Below, piece after piece: positions 44,748-53,428 of a stretch of 54,069 nucleotides of DNA. This stretch comes from Deinococcales bacterium. GTDB lineage: Bacteria; Deinococcota; Deinococci; Deinococcales; JAAFIG01. The stretch's first letter is position 1. The number at the start of each line of letters is the position of its first letter. Below the pieces are notes generated by a model that worked only from the letters and a program-made list of their open reading frames with translations, did not search any database and was not told the DNA's origin. The DNA lies in contig JANYHH010000048.1 in NCBI GenBank assembly GCA_025359505.1, forward strand, positions 1-54,069, in the 5' to 3' direction. The translations under genes were made by a program, and so were the position numbers.

Positions 44748-47700
44748 CTACTTCTTCTTTTTCTCGTCGCGTTCCGCTTTGCGCCGATCCTGCCTCGAGA
44801 CCTTGGGGATGCGGCTCGGCAGCGGCGCGGCTGAGCGGATGAACGGATTGGCGCTGCGCTGCGGTGCGATCGGCAATTCGTCGCCGTACTCCTCGAGCGG
44901 CTGGGATTGCTGCGCTTGCGCGGGTGGGGCTTCGAAGTTGACCTGTACACGGAAGATGAACTTCGTGACCTCGGCTTTGATTGTCTCGGTCATTTCGTTG
45001 AACAGGTTCGTGCCTTCAAACTTGAATTCCACGAACGGGTCTTTTTGCCCGTACCCGCGCAGGAAGATGCCGCTTCTGAGCAAATCCATGCTGTGCAGGT
45101 GATCTTTCCAGAACTGATCGACGATCTGCAAAACCACGAAGCGCTCCAAGTTTCGCATCAAGCCCGGTGAGAGTTCCTGCTCTCTGGCTTCGTAGGCGTC
45201 AGCGGCGATGTCCAAGAGTTTCTCGGTGACGGCATCGCGTTTGAGTTCGCGCAGGGCTTCAAAATTGAATTCCGCGTAAGCTGGGCAGGCGTCACTCAAT
45301 GATGTTTTCAGCGCCTCGAGATTCCATTGTTCACTGTCACCCGTGATGTGCAGGGCCGCTTGCCCGTTGACGTACTCTAAAATCATGCCTTCGGTCAGCT
45401 CGTTGACGCCCTCGTCGTTGCCGAGCAGCACCTCGCGGCGCTGGGCGTAGACGACCTCGCGCTGCTTAGACATCACATCGTCGAACGCCAGTAACTGCTT
45501 GCGAATCGCAAAGTTACGATCCTCGACGCGCTTTTGCGCCGTTTCAATGCTGCGCGTGACCATGCCGGCTTCTATCGGCTGCGTGTCGTCCATGCCCAAC
45601 CTGTCCAGCATCCGCACGACGGTATCGTTAGCGAACAAACGCATCAGGTCGTCTTCAAACGATAAGTAAAACTTGCTCGAGCCGGGATCGCCCTGCCGTC
45701 CAGCGCGACCGCGCAACTGGTTGTCGATCCGCCGCGATTCGTGGCGCTCCGTGCCGATGATGTGCAAGCCACCAAGTGATTTGACCTTCTCAAAGTCGGT
45801 TTTGAACTCGTCGCGCAGCGCGACGATGGTTTGAATGTCATCCTCACCGAGTTGCGGCACGGACGCTAGAAAACTCCGTGCGGTCTCGAGGTCATCGCGC
45901 ACGCAGGCGGCGACGAACAATTCCACGAAATCGTCGTAGCGGCTCAGCCCCTTCTTTTCCAAGTGCGTGTACGCCGCGAATTCCGGGTTGCCGCCGAGCT
46001 TGATGTCCGTGCCGCGCCCGGCCATATTCGTCGAAATCGTGATGCTGCCAGACCGTCCAGCTTGCGCGACGATATCCGCCTCGCGCTCAAAATACTTGGC
46101 GTTCAGCACGTTGTGCTTGATGCCCTTACGAAGCTGCGCCAGCACCGCGACCTCTTTTTCGACCTGATCGAAATGCACGAGCGCGTTTTTGGGTAACTTT
46201 GCCCGCACGCCCTCGAGCTTATCGGGGGTCAATGCGCCGGGGTTGCTGAAGATTTTTTGCATGTCCGCGATCAGCCCAGCGTCGGCTTTGGCGAGTTGCG
46301 CCAGTAATTTACCCGTGCTGGCTTCGATGAACTGCACGTAACGGTTTGGTTCGCCGATCAATTTAGATAAAAACTCTGATTTTTCAATCGAGATCGTGCC
46401 GACCAGCACCGGCTGCCCGGCTTGGTACTTTTCAATCACTTCCTCGACGACCGCTTTGAATTTCCCCAGCTCAGAGCGGTAGACCAAATCCTGGGAGTCC
46501 TTACGGATCATCGGCAGGTTCGTCGGGATCACCAGCACGTCCGCGCCGTACAGTTCAACGAACTCTTTCTCCTCGGTTTTGGCCGTGCCGGTCATGCCGC
46601 CAATTTTTTTGTAAAGCTTAAAAAAGTTCTGGTACGTGATCGTCGCCAGCGTCTGGTTTTCACCAGCAATTTTGACGTTCTCTTTGGCTTCAATTGCCTG
46701 ATGCAAGCCCTCGCCGTACCTGCGCCCCGGCATCAAGCGCCCCGTGAACTCGTCCACGATCACGACTTCGCCTTGCTCACTGACGATGTAATCCTTGTCC
46801 TTGGTGTACAGCTCATTGGCGCGAATTGCCTGAATCAGCATGTGCCCCAACTCCATGTGCTCGGTCGTGAACATGCCGTCGATGCTCAGCAGCTTCTCCG
46901 CTTTGCTGATGCCGACTTCAGTCAGATGCACGCCGCGCTGCTTCTCGTCAATCGTGAAATCGCCGCTGGCCACGGTGCGCGTCTTATCGCCCGGCACGAC
47001 CGCCGCACCTTTCTCGAGCATGCCCGCGATTTTTGCGAGTAAATAGTAGTTGCTCGAGGGCTTCTCAGACGGGCCGCTGATGATGAGCGGCGTGCGAGCC
47101 TCGTCGATCAGGATGGAGTCCACCTCGTCGATGATGCAGAAATTCAGTGGCGTGTCCGCCCGTAGCACCAGTTGCTCGGGTTGCGAAGCCATGTTGTCGC
47201 GCAGGTAATCAAAGCCCAATTCTGAATTGGTGACATACGTGATATCGCAGCCATAGGCGATTTTACGAGCGGCCGGATCCATGCTCTGCTGAATCAAGCC
47301 TACCGACAAGCCGAGCGTCTTAAAAATCAAACCCATTTGCTCCGCGCCGACCTTGACCAAATAATCGTTGGCCGTGACCAGATGTGCGCCCTTGCCGTCC
47401 AACGCGCTCAAGCCAAGTGCCAGCGTCGCCGTCAGGGTTTTGCCCTCGCCAGTCTTTTGCTCCGCGATCCGCCCATTGAACAGCGCCATGCCGCCCACGA
47501 GTTGCACATTGAAATGCCGCATCCCGAGCGTGCGCTTACTCGCCTCGCGGATCAACGCGAACGCCTCAGGGATCACCGCCTCGAGCGGCTCGCCGCCCTG
47601 CACGCGCTCCCGCAAGCCAGCGTAACGCAAGGCAATCTGCGGCGTCTCGAGCTGCGCGACCTCAGGCTCGAGGGCATTGACTTTTTGAACGACATCTTTT

Positions 47701-47759
47701 TCTATCTTAGCGATGTCTTTCGCGGTGTTGTCGAAGAGCTTGTTAATAAATCCGAGCAT
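44748..47759 (-). CDS. secA: preprotein translocase ATPase SecA
   Basis: 1003 residues from ATG 47759. Motor of Sec export. Walker A in EQKTGEGKTLTATL, Walker B IIDEVDSILIDEARTPLI, VDEFTGRLMPGRRYGEGLHQ and motif VI GRAGRQGDPGSS are intact. There are additional insertions (around 510-580) relative to E. coli. The C-terminus is KAERDEKKKK, with no CxCxSGK zinc finger for SecB binding. TATACT on the minus strand (47774-47769) is 6 nt before TTG-ATG (47762, 47759), so initiation may be leaderless at either. Confidence 0.97.
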   Translation of the reverse strand: MLGFINKLFDNTAKDIAKIEKDVVQKVNALEPEVAQLETPQIALRYAGLRERVQGGEPLEAVIPEAFALIREASKRTLGMRHFNVQLVGGMALFNGRIAEQKTGEGKTLTATLALGLSALDGKGAHLVTANDYLVKVGAEQMGLIFKTLGLSVGLIQQSMDPAARKIAYGCDITYVTNSELGFDYLRDNMASQPEQLVLRADTPLNFCIIDEVDSILIDEARTPLIISGPSEKPSSNYYLLAKIAGMLEKGAAVVPGDKTRTVASGDFTIDEKQRGVHLTEVGISKAEKLLSIDGMFTTEHMELGHMLIQAIRANELYTKDKDYIVSEQGEVVIVDEFTGRLMPGRRYGEGLHQAIEAKENVKIAGENQTLATITYQNFFKLYKKIGGMTGTAKTEEKEFVELYGADVLVIPTNLPMIRKDSQDLVYRSELGKFKAVVEEVIEKYQAGQPVLVGTISIEKSEFLSKLIGEPNRYVQFIEASTGKLLAQLAKADAGLIADMQKIFSNPGALTPDKLEGVRAKLPKNALVHFDQVEKEVAVLAQLRKGIKHNVLNAKYFEREADIVAQAGRSGSITISTNMAGRGTDIKLGGNPEFAAYTHLEKKGLSRYDDFVELFVAACVRDDLETARSFLASVPQLGEDDIQTIVALRDEFKTDFEKVKSLGGLHIIGTERHESRRIDNQLRGRAGRQGDPGSSKFYLSFEDDLMRLFANDTVVRMLDRLGMDDTQPIEAGMVTRSIETAQKRVEDRNFAIRKQLLAFDDVMSKQREVVYAQRREVLLGNDEGVNELTEGMILEYVNGQAALHITGDSEQWNLEALKTSLSDACPAYAEFNFEALRELKRDAVTEKLLDIAADAYEAREQELSPGLMRNLERFVVLQIVDQFWKDHLHSMDLLRSGIFLRGYGQKDPFVEFKFEGTNLFNEMTETIKAEVTKFIFRVQVNFEAPPAQAQQSQPLEEYGDELPIAPQRSANPFIRSAAPLPSRIPKVSRQDRRKAERDEKKKK

Positions 47760-47894
47760 CAATTGAGGAGTATACCCGATGCGGTGAAACGCAAACGCGA
47801 GCCAATGCACGCCCGGTTATGCTCGAGGGCTGGGTTGGTGCGCGACGGCGTTTAACTTGCTGTTCCTCGACTAAAACGCAGCTCGAGGGTCGAG

Positions 47895-47933
47895 TAAAAA
47901 AGAACTCGAGCCAGTGATTAGCTGGCTCGAGCT
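47895..47933 (-). terminator. intrinsic terminator of the 47949-49481 lipoprotein gene
   Basis: A 12-bp stem (47903-47914 with 47922-47933), 7-nt loop, followed on the minus strand by CTTTTTT. Both arms carry CTCGAG. Confidence 0.9.
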
Positions 47934-47948
47934 GAACGCACTTAAAGC

Positions 47949-49481
47949 TTAGTTCTTGAACTTGAACGCAGTGGTATTGAGATTGTAAACACCAGCGCGG
48001 ATGAAGTCAGGATTGGTCAGAGCAGCGTCGGTGTAGAAATTACGCTGAATTCCACGTCCGTCTAATACTTTGTCGCTGACGTTCGTAGTGTTGGCTTCTC
48101 GGATGCACAATGCGTTCAGTGCGTAGTTGTTGTAATCGGTGTCGAAAGCAATACGAGCAGGTTCGTTCGTGTCAGGCAAGGTGACCTTCTGATCGTCGGA
48201 GCTACCGAGCCACAGTGCGCCCACCCCAGAAAATCCAGCAACGTAGTTGTTCAAGAAGTTGTTACCTTCGCTACAACCCGTGTTTTGCACGACTGCAACG
48301 CGAACTTCAGGGATGATGTTTCCGCCTGGAGCGCGGAACGGTGATGTGGGTGGTAACTGCAAGATACCGTTTGGCTGTTCCGTACCGCTGATGCTAGGCA
48401 TGTTTAATGCAACTCCAGATGCACCTGGGGAAAGAATTTCTGACCAAGCGACGGTTCCTTTTGCAGCGACCACACCAAGCACGCCAGCGCGGTATTTCAA
48501 ACCTGACGCAGCTTGAAAATCCTCGATTGCTAGTTGCCAGTTCGTAGCAGAACCAGCGTTGCTGAGGACTTTTGTCTCGAGTGGGAAGTACGCTGTTCTG
48601 ACGCCCAAATTAATATTTGGAGCGATTTTTGAAATCTTCCCGGCTGGTACAGTGTATTCAACGCGCAGGTAAGCAGTCACGCTAGCACTGATGATGCCGG
48701 ATGGGAACGTCGCAGTTCCATTCAGAGTGCTCGAGTTTGAGGTTGCAACGCTAAGTTTTCCTGCGAAAGCATCGGCGTCAGCGTTGAGTTTGGTGACGGT
48801 GTTTGGAAAAATCGGAACGCTTGCAAGCGCACTCTTGGCAACAATGGTTTGACCTGCGTTACGCTCAATGTAAACGACTGTACCGAGCAGGTCGTTGTAA
48901 CACATGTTCTTGTCAAATTTCACAGGAACATTAAAAATCGTGCTACCAGCAGGTAATGTAAGGCTAGCGTTTGATTGGGTGGGACGGTAATCAATGCCAG
49001 GAGCGATGTAGATCATTTGCCCTGTGTTGCCTACGCCAACCGGTTGGTTTAGTTCAGCACGTAATGTTCCATCAAGAGGTGCTGGGGTGCATTCATTTTC
49101 AAAACCAGGTGCGGTGTCGGCTGCAAAAGCATTTTTGCGAACAACGACGATTGGGTTAGCAATTGTTACCTTGTCATTGGAGAGCGGTACGATCCCTGTA
49201 CCGAGTGTCGGCACAGCCGAAAGCTGATACGGTGTCACGACACCAGCGACTGTAAATTTGCCCTCTGGATCTGAAGCAGTGCTTTTGAGCTTGCCTGAAC
49301 CGTCTAGAATGGTGACGTTAACGCCACCTTCCGCCTTACCACTCCACTTCAATACAGTTCCACTGACTGTAATTCCTGTTCCATCACCGCCGCCGCCGCC
49401 ACCACCGCCGCCACCGGGACACGCCGTCAACGTGGTCACGCCAAGCGCGACCGCTAATAATAACTTCGATACACTCTTCAT
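47949..49481 (-). CDS. large secreted lipoprotein with poly-Gly linker
   Basis: 510 residues. Lipoprotein signal ending LTAC (Cys21), then a run of ten Gly (a GGTGGC-type repeat in the DNA), then a carboxypeptidase-regulatory-like beta-sandwich (about 35-110: TGITVSGTVLKWSGKAEGGV). The rest is Asn/Thr/Val-rich with few charges, four to six Cys, and looks all-beta. No enzymatic motif. Only two CTCGAG words, below the local average. Start ATG 49481 with GGAGGAG before it; the leader holds the hairpin GAAATTCC/GGAATTTC (49499-49520). Confidence 0.8.
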   Translation of the reverse strand: MKSVSKLLLAVALGVTTLTACPGGGGGGGGGGDGTGITVSGTVLKWSGKAEGGVNVTILDGSGKLKSTASDPEGKFTVAGVVTPYQLSAVPTLGTGIVPLSNDKVTIANPIVVVRKNAFAADTAPGFENECTPAPLDGTLRAELNQPVGVGNTGQMIYIAPGIDYRPTQSNASLTLPAGSTIFNVPVKFDKNMCYNDLLGTVVYIERNAGQTIVAKSALASVPIFPNTVTKLNADADAFAGKLSVATSNSSTLNGTATFPSGIISASVTAYLRVEYTVPAGKISKIAPNINLGVRTAYFPLETKVLSNAGSATNWQLAIEDFQAASGLKYRAGVLGVVAAKGTVAWSEILSPGASGVALNMPSISGTEQPNGILQLPPTSPFRAPGGNIIPEVRVAVVQNTGCSEGNNFLNNYVAGFSGVGALWLGSSDDQKVTLPDTNEPARIAFDTDYNNYALNALCIREANTTNVSDKVLDGRGIQRNFYTDAALTNPDFIRAGVYNLNTTAFKFKN

Positions 49482-50064
49482 TTGACTCCTCCGACCCCGA
49501 AATTCCTTTTCTGGAATTTCAGGATGTCAGTGTGAACTTATCACAGGTATTCTAGAAGCAACATGAGACGATAAATCCTGTGCGACAATCACAACTTCGA
49601 TTGCATTGCGGAGTGAGTTTTTTCACTCGAGCGAATTGAGCACCTGATAAACAGGGCACATGTAATCCCTATGGAATTCCCATCATCTCAAAAGTCATGT
49701 ATTGCAGGTTCTGAACAGCTTTAATGACCCCGAAGGAATAGCTTCACTCGAGGCGCACAGAAGCCTCGAGCTGAGATCGGACGAATCAAAATCTAGGGAG
49801 ACGCATCAAAATTGGCTCATCTCGAGCCAATCAACGGCTTCAGCGGGATCTCGAGCGCGGCATGCCCGGCAATGCCCGCCAAAGCCAGCAGTCACTCGAG
49901 CGGGTGATTGGAAACTCCGCCTCGAGCGTCGCCCCTTCAAGTCACTGTGCGAAACTCGAGCAGCAGAAGCGCGAAGCCTCGACCGGGACGCGCTGAGGGC
50001 AATCTCGATAGCTGGTGCGCGGCTCGAGCGGTTGACTGCGCGGTGAGCGGAGGTAACATGGGTC
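49482..50064. other. 580-bp interval without a supported gene
   Basis: It contains the leader hairpin of the lipoprotein gene (49499-49520), an ATTGGCTC/GAGCCAAT hairpin (49811-49831), about ten CTCGAG words, and the promoter of the next gene. I see no ORF with coding character. Confidence 0.55.
50032..50059 (+). promoter_or_regulatory. leaderless promoter of the 50065 gene
   Basis: TTGACT (50032-50037) and TAACAT (50054-50059), spacer 16; the -10 ends 5 nt before the ATG at 50065. Confidence 0.6.
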
Positions 50065-50967
50065 ATGCGGATTCGCGGAGCGCTGCTCAGAACCAAGTTA
50101 GCCGCCGTTTTCGTCGCGCTCGGCTGCACTCTGATGTGCTCGAGCGCGAGCGCTTGTCAGGGCTACCCGGTCGCTTCTGAGCAATCGGTTGCTATTGCTA
50201 AAGCTTGGAATGCTGGAACTGCTCCAGCCATTAAGCAGTTGCGCGATCAAGGTGTCAAAGTGTACGTCGGGTCGTTCAATGATAGTTTTTCTCAGGTTGG
50301 TATTTATGGATTTCCCGGGTACAATGGCGTACTCGATATGGATGTGACCGGATGGCTGCTCATTCCAGAGTTTCAGATTTTACTTTTCTTCGCGGCACAT
50401 ACAAAGTTGCCAGTGAACATAGATTTCGGTGAGACGACAACGATTTCGATTGGTAAGATTACTTACTCTGTGGCTGCTCCAAACCTATCAGAGGAGATTG
50501 TCAATTACTTGTCGATACGGAAAGCAGATCAGTATCTTAAAGATCTAAAATCTGAATTAGTCATTATAGAAACCTATGATAGATGCCCGATGTATAAATT
50601 CTACGAAGATGATTTTTGCTTTTCTAGTAAGAAAATCTCTAAGATTGATACACTCAAATCTATTGTGCTCGTCAAGAATCTTTACACGGGTGAAAAATCG
50701 AAACGCCTTCAGACTGTCGATATTGTCGATGCTCGTATTCTGACGCAGCAAAGAGAATACGGAAACCCACGAAGATTTATCATGTTCGTCGACTCGATGA
50801 GCGAATTTTTGAAGAAAAAGGCGACTGAATCCGTGACCATTGCGGTTGTTCAAAGGTGGAATGAAAATTCCAGCAGTACGACCGAACCATTCGAGACGAT
50901 CAAAATGCGTGAAAAAATCTGGACTGGGCGTGTGGCGACTTCTGAGTCGGACTGCTACACGCCCTAA
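50065..50967 (+). CDS. low-GC secreted protein of unknown function
   Basis: 300 residues with an N-terminal signal peptide (RIRGALLRTKLAAVFVALGC; cleavage near SSASA). I do not recognise the family. The mature part has five Cys, a central hydrophobic segment (LLIPEFQILLFFAAH, about 100-115) and a beta/alpha pattern. The coding sequence from about 50200 on is much AT-richer than its flanks and has no CTCGAG, whereas the first 90 bp, including the signal peptide, does, so a foreign body may have joined a local promoter and signal. Confidence 0.65.
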   Translation: MRIRGALLRTKLAAVFVALGCTLMCSSASACQGYPVASEQSVAIAKAWNAGTAPAIKQLRDQGVKVYVGSFNDSFSQVGIYGFPGYNGVLDMDVTGWLLIPEFQILLFFAAHTKLPVNIDFGETTTISIGKITYSVAAPNLSEEIVNYLSIRKADQYLKDLKSELVIIETYDRCPMYKFYEDDFCFSSKKISKIDTLKSIVLVKNLYTGEKSKRLQTVDIVDARILTQQREYGNPRRFIMFVDSMSEFLKKKATESVTIAVVQRWNENSSSTTEPFETIKMREKIWTGRVATSESDCYTP

Positions 50968-51081
50968 GAATTCAGCGACTTCGCTTTTGCCTCGAGATCG
51001 GGTTCACGCTCGGCGTTCCACCAAAGCGAAGCGGTGATCTGTTATTCACTGCCTAAATACCTGTTGAGGTCTGAGCGTTAT

Positions 51082-51137
51082 ATCCGTGACCGGCGTGCAG
51101 CAACGCTTCGTCGCTCGAGCGGCTGGTGGCAGTGGCT
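51082..51137 (+). repeat. 56-bp direct repeat, left copy
   Basis: 51 of 56 positions match the copy at 53196-53251 (ATCCG.GACC.GCGTGCAGC, then AACGC, TCGTC, CTCGAGCGGCTGG and GGCAGTGGCT). Same orientation. Followed by CTCGAGGATTGAAAC (51136-51150), a 15-mer that also occurs at 53156-53170. Confidence 0.8.
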
Positions 51138-51194
51138 CGAGGATTGAAACTTTAACAGTTTGTATGTACAATTTTGTCACTACGATTGGAGCGC

Positions 51195-51482
51195 ATGAAG
51201 TTTGAATGGGACGAGCACAAAAACCTCGGCAATCAGCAAAAACACGGCTTGGATTTTGAAACATCAAGCCTTGTCTTTGATGACCCGAACGCCCTGTCCC
51301 TTGAAGACCGATTCGTAGATGACGAGGAACGCTGGCAAACCATCGGACAAGTTGCTGGCGTCATGATCGCGCTGGTCGCGCACACCATCAGGCTCGAGGA
51401 AAACACAGAGATCATCCGCATCATCTCAGCCCGAAAAGCGACAAAGGAAGAAAGGAACGCATATGAAAAATCTATCTGGTAA
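51195..51482 (+). CDS. brnT: BrnT-family toxin
   Basis: 95 residues. KFEWDEHKNLGNQQKHGLDF and the following SLVFDDPNALSLEDR are the BrnT signature, a RelE-like fold ribonuclease. The catalytic Lys/Arg residues in the centre and RIISARKATKEER near the C-terminus are intact. ATG 51195 matches the family start. It overlaps the antitoxin by 20 bp, the normal brnT-brnA order. Confidence 0.92.
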   Translation: MKFEWDEHKNLGNQQKHGLDFETSSLVFDDPNALSLEDRFVDDEERWQTIGQVAGVMIALVAHTIRLEENTEIIRIISARKATKEERNAYEKSIW

Positions 51483-51741
51483 GCAACAAGCAATGCTCGA
51501 GCGGCTGGCGGCGTTGCCCGACCAAGACACCAACCTGAGCGACCAACCCGAGATACTAGATTGGAGCAACGCCGAGCGCGGCAAGTTCTACCGACCCGTC
51601 AAGCAAAGCGTGACGATGCGCGTGGACGCCGATGTGCTGGAATGGTTCAAAAGCAATAACGCCAAGTATCAAAGCCGAATCAATCAGGTGCTGCGCGAGT
51701 TCGTGCAGCAGCAACGCAAAGCCAAAGTGGTCAAACGCTAA
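51463..51741 (+). CDS. brnA: BrnA-family antitoxin
   Basis: 92 residues. The C-terminal ribbon-helix-helix is plain: QSVTMRVDADVLEWFKS then YQSRINQVLREFVQQQ. The N-terminal part binds and blocks BrnT. The start lies inside brnT, so both are co-expressed and, as in Brucella, probably autorepressed. Confidence 0.92.
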   Translation: MKNLSGKQQAMLERLAALPDQDTNLSDQPEILDWSNAERGKFYRPVKQSVTMRVDADVLEWFKSNNAKYQSRINQVLREFVQQQRKAKVVKR

Positions 51742-51744
51742 GGA

Positions 51745-52260
51745 TCAGCTCGAGCCTGCGCTGATGTTGACAGCCTCGAGTTGGGCAGCGTCCTCGGCGT
51801 GGTCTCGAGCGTGAACCCGCACGTCACTTTTGGCGATACCTGCCAGCGTGAGCAACTCACTCGAGGGTTTGATTGGGAATTCGGTGTCAATGATAGCAAC
51901 GGAGCCATCTTCTCGCCGCACAGTTGCGTTGCTCGAGCCTCGAGCGAGAATAGCGCGGTGACGGGCGGGGTCAGCTTTCCGCAGCGTTTTAAAATTGTAA
52001 TCTGGCTTGATACCGCTGTCATCTTCCGTCGTCACGGCGTTCTCTTCCGTGAGCGTCTCGAGCGCTATCTCCACCCGTTGACCCGCTTTGGACTGGGCAA
52101 TGGACTCAAGCAGCCGCGCCATGACTCGAGGGTCGCGTTCCCAAGGCGCGGGCGGCTCGAGCAGTTCCTCTTCGACTGAGACGATAATCTCGCGCACCAA
52201 CTCTAAGCGCTCAGCTCGAGAAAGCAATTGGATTTTCTCGAGCAGTTCAGCAGTTGACAT
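51745..52260 (-). CDS. putative antitoxin-like protein
   Basis: 171 residues. The N-terminal 30 residues (STAELLEKIQLLSRAERLEL) resemble the addiction-module component family; the remaining 140 residues are acidic and unrecognised. Leaderless: TAGAAT (52272-52267) ends 6 nt before the ATG. The block GAGCGGCGTAGAATT before it is repeated before the gene at 53130. It converges on brnA with only 3 bp between the stops. The toxin partner, if any, is not obvious. Confidence 0.6.
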   Translation of the reverse strand: MSTAELLEKIQLLSRAERLELVREIIVSVEEELLEPPAPWERDPRVMARLLESIAQSKAGQRVEIALETLTEENAVTTEDDSGIKPDYNFKTLRKADPARHRAILARGSSNATVRREDGSVAIIDTEFPIKPSSELLTLAGIAKSDVRVHARDHAEDAAQLEAVNISAGSS

Positions 52261-52266
52261 CTCTGA

Positions 52267-52272
52267 ATTCTA
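52267..52272 (-). promoter_or_regulatory. -10 box in duplicated promoter block, copy 1
   Basis: TAGAAT within GAGCGGCGTAGAATTC, 6 nt before the ATG at 52260; the same 15-bp block occurs at 53138-53152. Confidence 0.55.
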
Positions 52273-52311
52273 CGCCGCTCGAGACTCGAGGCATTTGATA
52301 AGATGCCAATG

Positions 52312-52521
52312 ATGAACACCCTGCATCTCGAGCCGAAAATCTTCACGGCTGCTAATGACGAGGAGTTGGTCGTGCTGACCCTGACCAAGCAAGAGTGGCA
52401 GCAGCTCGAGGCACGACTGAACGATGATGCGCCGATGCCGTCGTTCGCGTCGCTCGGAGCGGGTGAAAGCGATTTGAACGGCGCGGACAGCGAAGCTTGG
52501 CTGCGCGAGAATTGGCATTGA
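52312..52521 (+). CDS. small putative antitoxin
   Basis: 69 residues from ATG 52312 (ATG 52303 and 52309 are also in frame). TAAGAT at 52299-52304 is 7 nt before 52312, which supports a leaderless start there. The acidic C-terminus (SEAWLRENWH) and size are antitoxin-like; no DNA-binding fold is certain. It faces the PIN gene convergently. Confidence 0.5.
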   Translation: MNTLHLEPKIFTAANDEELVVLTLTKQEWQQLEARLNDDAPMPSFASLGAGESDLNGADSEAWLRENWH

Positions 52522-52543
52522 TGACGTTTGGGGATCGCCGACG

Positions 52544-52963
52544 TTACGGTGTGTTCCTCATGACGAGCGTGAAGCCAGCTTGCCTGAAATGCTTGTCACT
52601 GGTCGCCACGAATTGTACGCCGTGATTTTCCATCACGACCATGCTCATGCAATCCGTCAGGCTGTAACCCTTGTCCTGACGGTCATGAAAACGCTCGAGC
52701 GCGAGGTGAAATAAGTATTTACCGTGATATATCAAGTTCACGTCGTCCCTGTCCATCAAAGCGCGAATGAATGCGAGCGCGGTCTGGCGTAAGTACACGC
52801 CGCGCTCCGCGTAAAAATTCAGCACTTCGGTCAGCACGGCGTCCGTGGTCATCAATTCCACGCCGTCCAGCTCCTCGAGCGCGGCGAGCGCCTGCGGGCG
52901 CAGTTGATCGTTTGGATTGATGAGTGCAACCAGAAAAGCCGTGTCCAAAAACACGGTCTTCAT
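52544..52963 (-). CDS. vapC: PIN-domain toxin (VapC-like)
   Basis: 139 residues. The acidic active site is visible as Asp7 (FLDTAFLVAL), Glu in TDAVLTEVLNF, Asp in SLTDCMSM and Asp in ATSDKHF. It is an RNase of the VapC type. ATG 52963 overlaps the stop of the upstream antitoxin gene by 4 bp. Confidence 0.9.
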   Translation of the reverse strand: MKTVFLDTAFLVALINPNDQLRPQALAALEELDGVELMTTDAVLTEVLNFYAERGVYLRQTALAFIRALMDRDDVNLIYHGKYLFHLALERFHDRQDKGYSLTDCMSMVVMENHGVQFVATSDKHFRQAGFTLVMRNTP

Positions 52964-53130
52964 CGCTTTTTCGCCGCTCCGTACAGGTAGTGATCGTGGT
53001 TCTTCGCGCTGTCACGCGGCAACGCCTCGAGTTCAGCGCTGGGAATTTCTTTAGCGATGCGCTCTGAAAAAGAGAGCATGAACGCAGCCGCGCTTTGTTT
53101 CTTCGGCTTATTTTTGGCGGGCGTAGTCAT
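52960..53130 (-). CDS. cognate antitoxin of the PIN toxin
   Basis: 56 residues from ATG 53130, whose -10 TAGAAT (53143-53138) is 7 nt upstream: leaderless. The sequence is Lys-rich at the start (TTPAKNKPKKQSAAAF) and then amphipathic (SFSERIAKEIPSAELEALP). Position directly ahead of, and overlapping, the PIN gene identifies its role; the family is not recognised. Confidence 0.65.
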   Translation of the reverse strand: MTTPAKNKPKKQSAAAFMLSFSERIAKEIPSAELEALPRDSAKNHDHYLYGAAKKR

Positions 53131-53137
53131 AGCTTCA

Positions 53138-53152
53138 ATTCTACGCCGCTCG
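53138..53152 (-). promoter_or_regulatory. duplicated promoter block, copy 2
   Basis: GAGCGGCGTAGAATT on the minus strand, identical to the block before the 52260 gene; its TAGAAT is the -10 of the vapC operon. Confidence 0.55.
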
Positions 53153-53195
53153 AGGCTCGAGGATTGAAACCGCGCACCACTGGCTCGAGCGTCGC

Positions 53196-53251
53196 ATCCG
53201 CGACCTGCGTGCAGCAACGCCTCGTCCCTCGAGCGGCTGGCGGCAGTGGCT
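53196..53251 (+). repeat. 56-bp direct repeat, right copy
   Basis: See 51082-51137. In this copy CTCGAGGATTGAAAC lies 26 bp upstream rather than directly downstream, and CTCGAGG follows. The two copies bracket the toxin-antitoxin islet. Confidence 0.8.
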
Positions 53252-53428
53252 GAGGCTCGAGGGGAAGGGGTTGAGCAGCGGTGGTACGAGACGCAAAGTC
53301 AGATGATGTTAAATGAAAATATCCATGTTAGTTTCAAGGATAGAGACGTTCAAGAAGAAGTAATATGATTAACAGTACAAGCTTACACAAGTCTGGATAC
53401 TAATTTCATTTTAATCACTGGAGGGGAA

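Noticed and set aside
49811..49831. A terminator at ATTGGCTC/GAGCCAAT
   Set aside because: No T-run on either strand and no gene ends nearby.
51136..51150. GATTGAAAC as the end of a CRISPR repeat
   Set aside because: The 15-mer occurs only twice, 2 kb apart, with no regularly spaced array and no cas genes.
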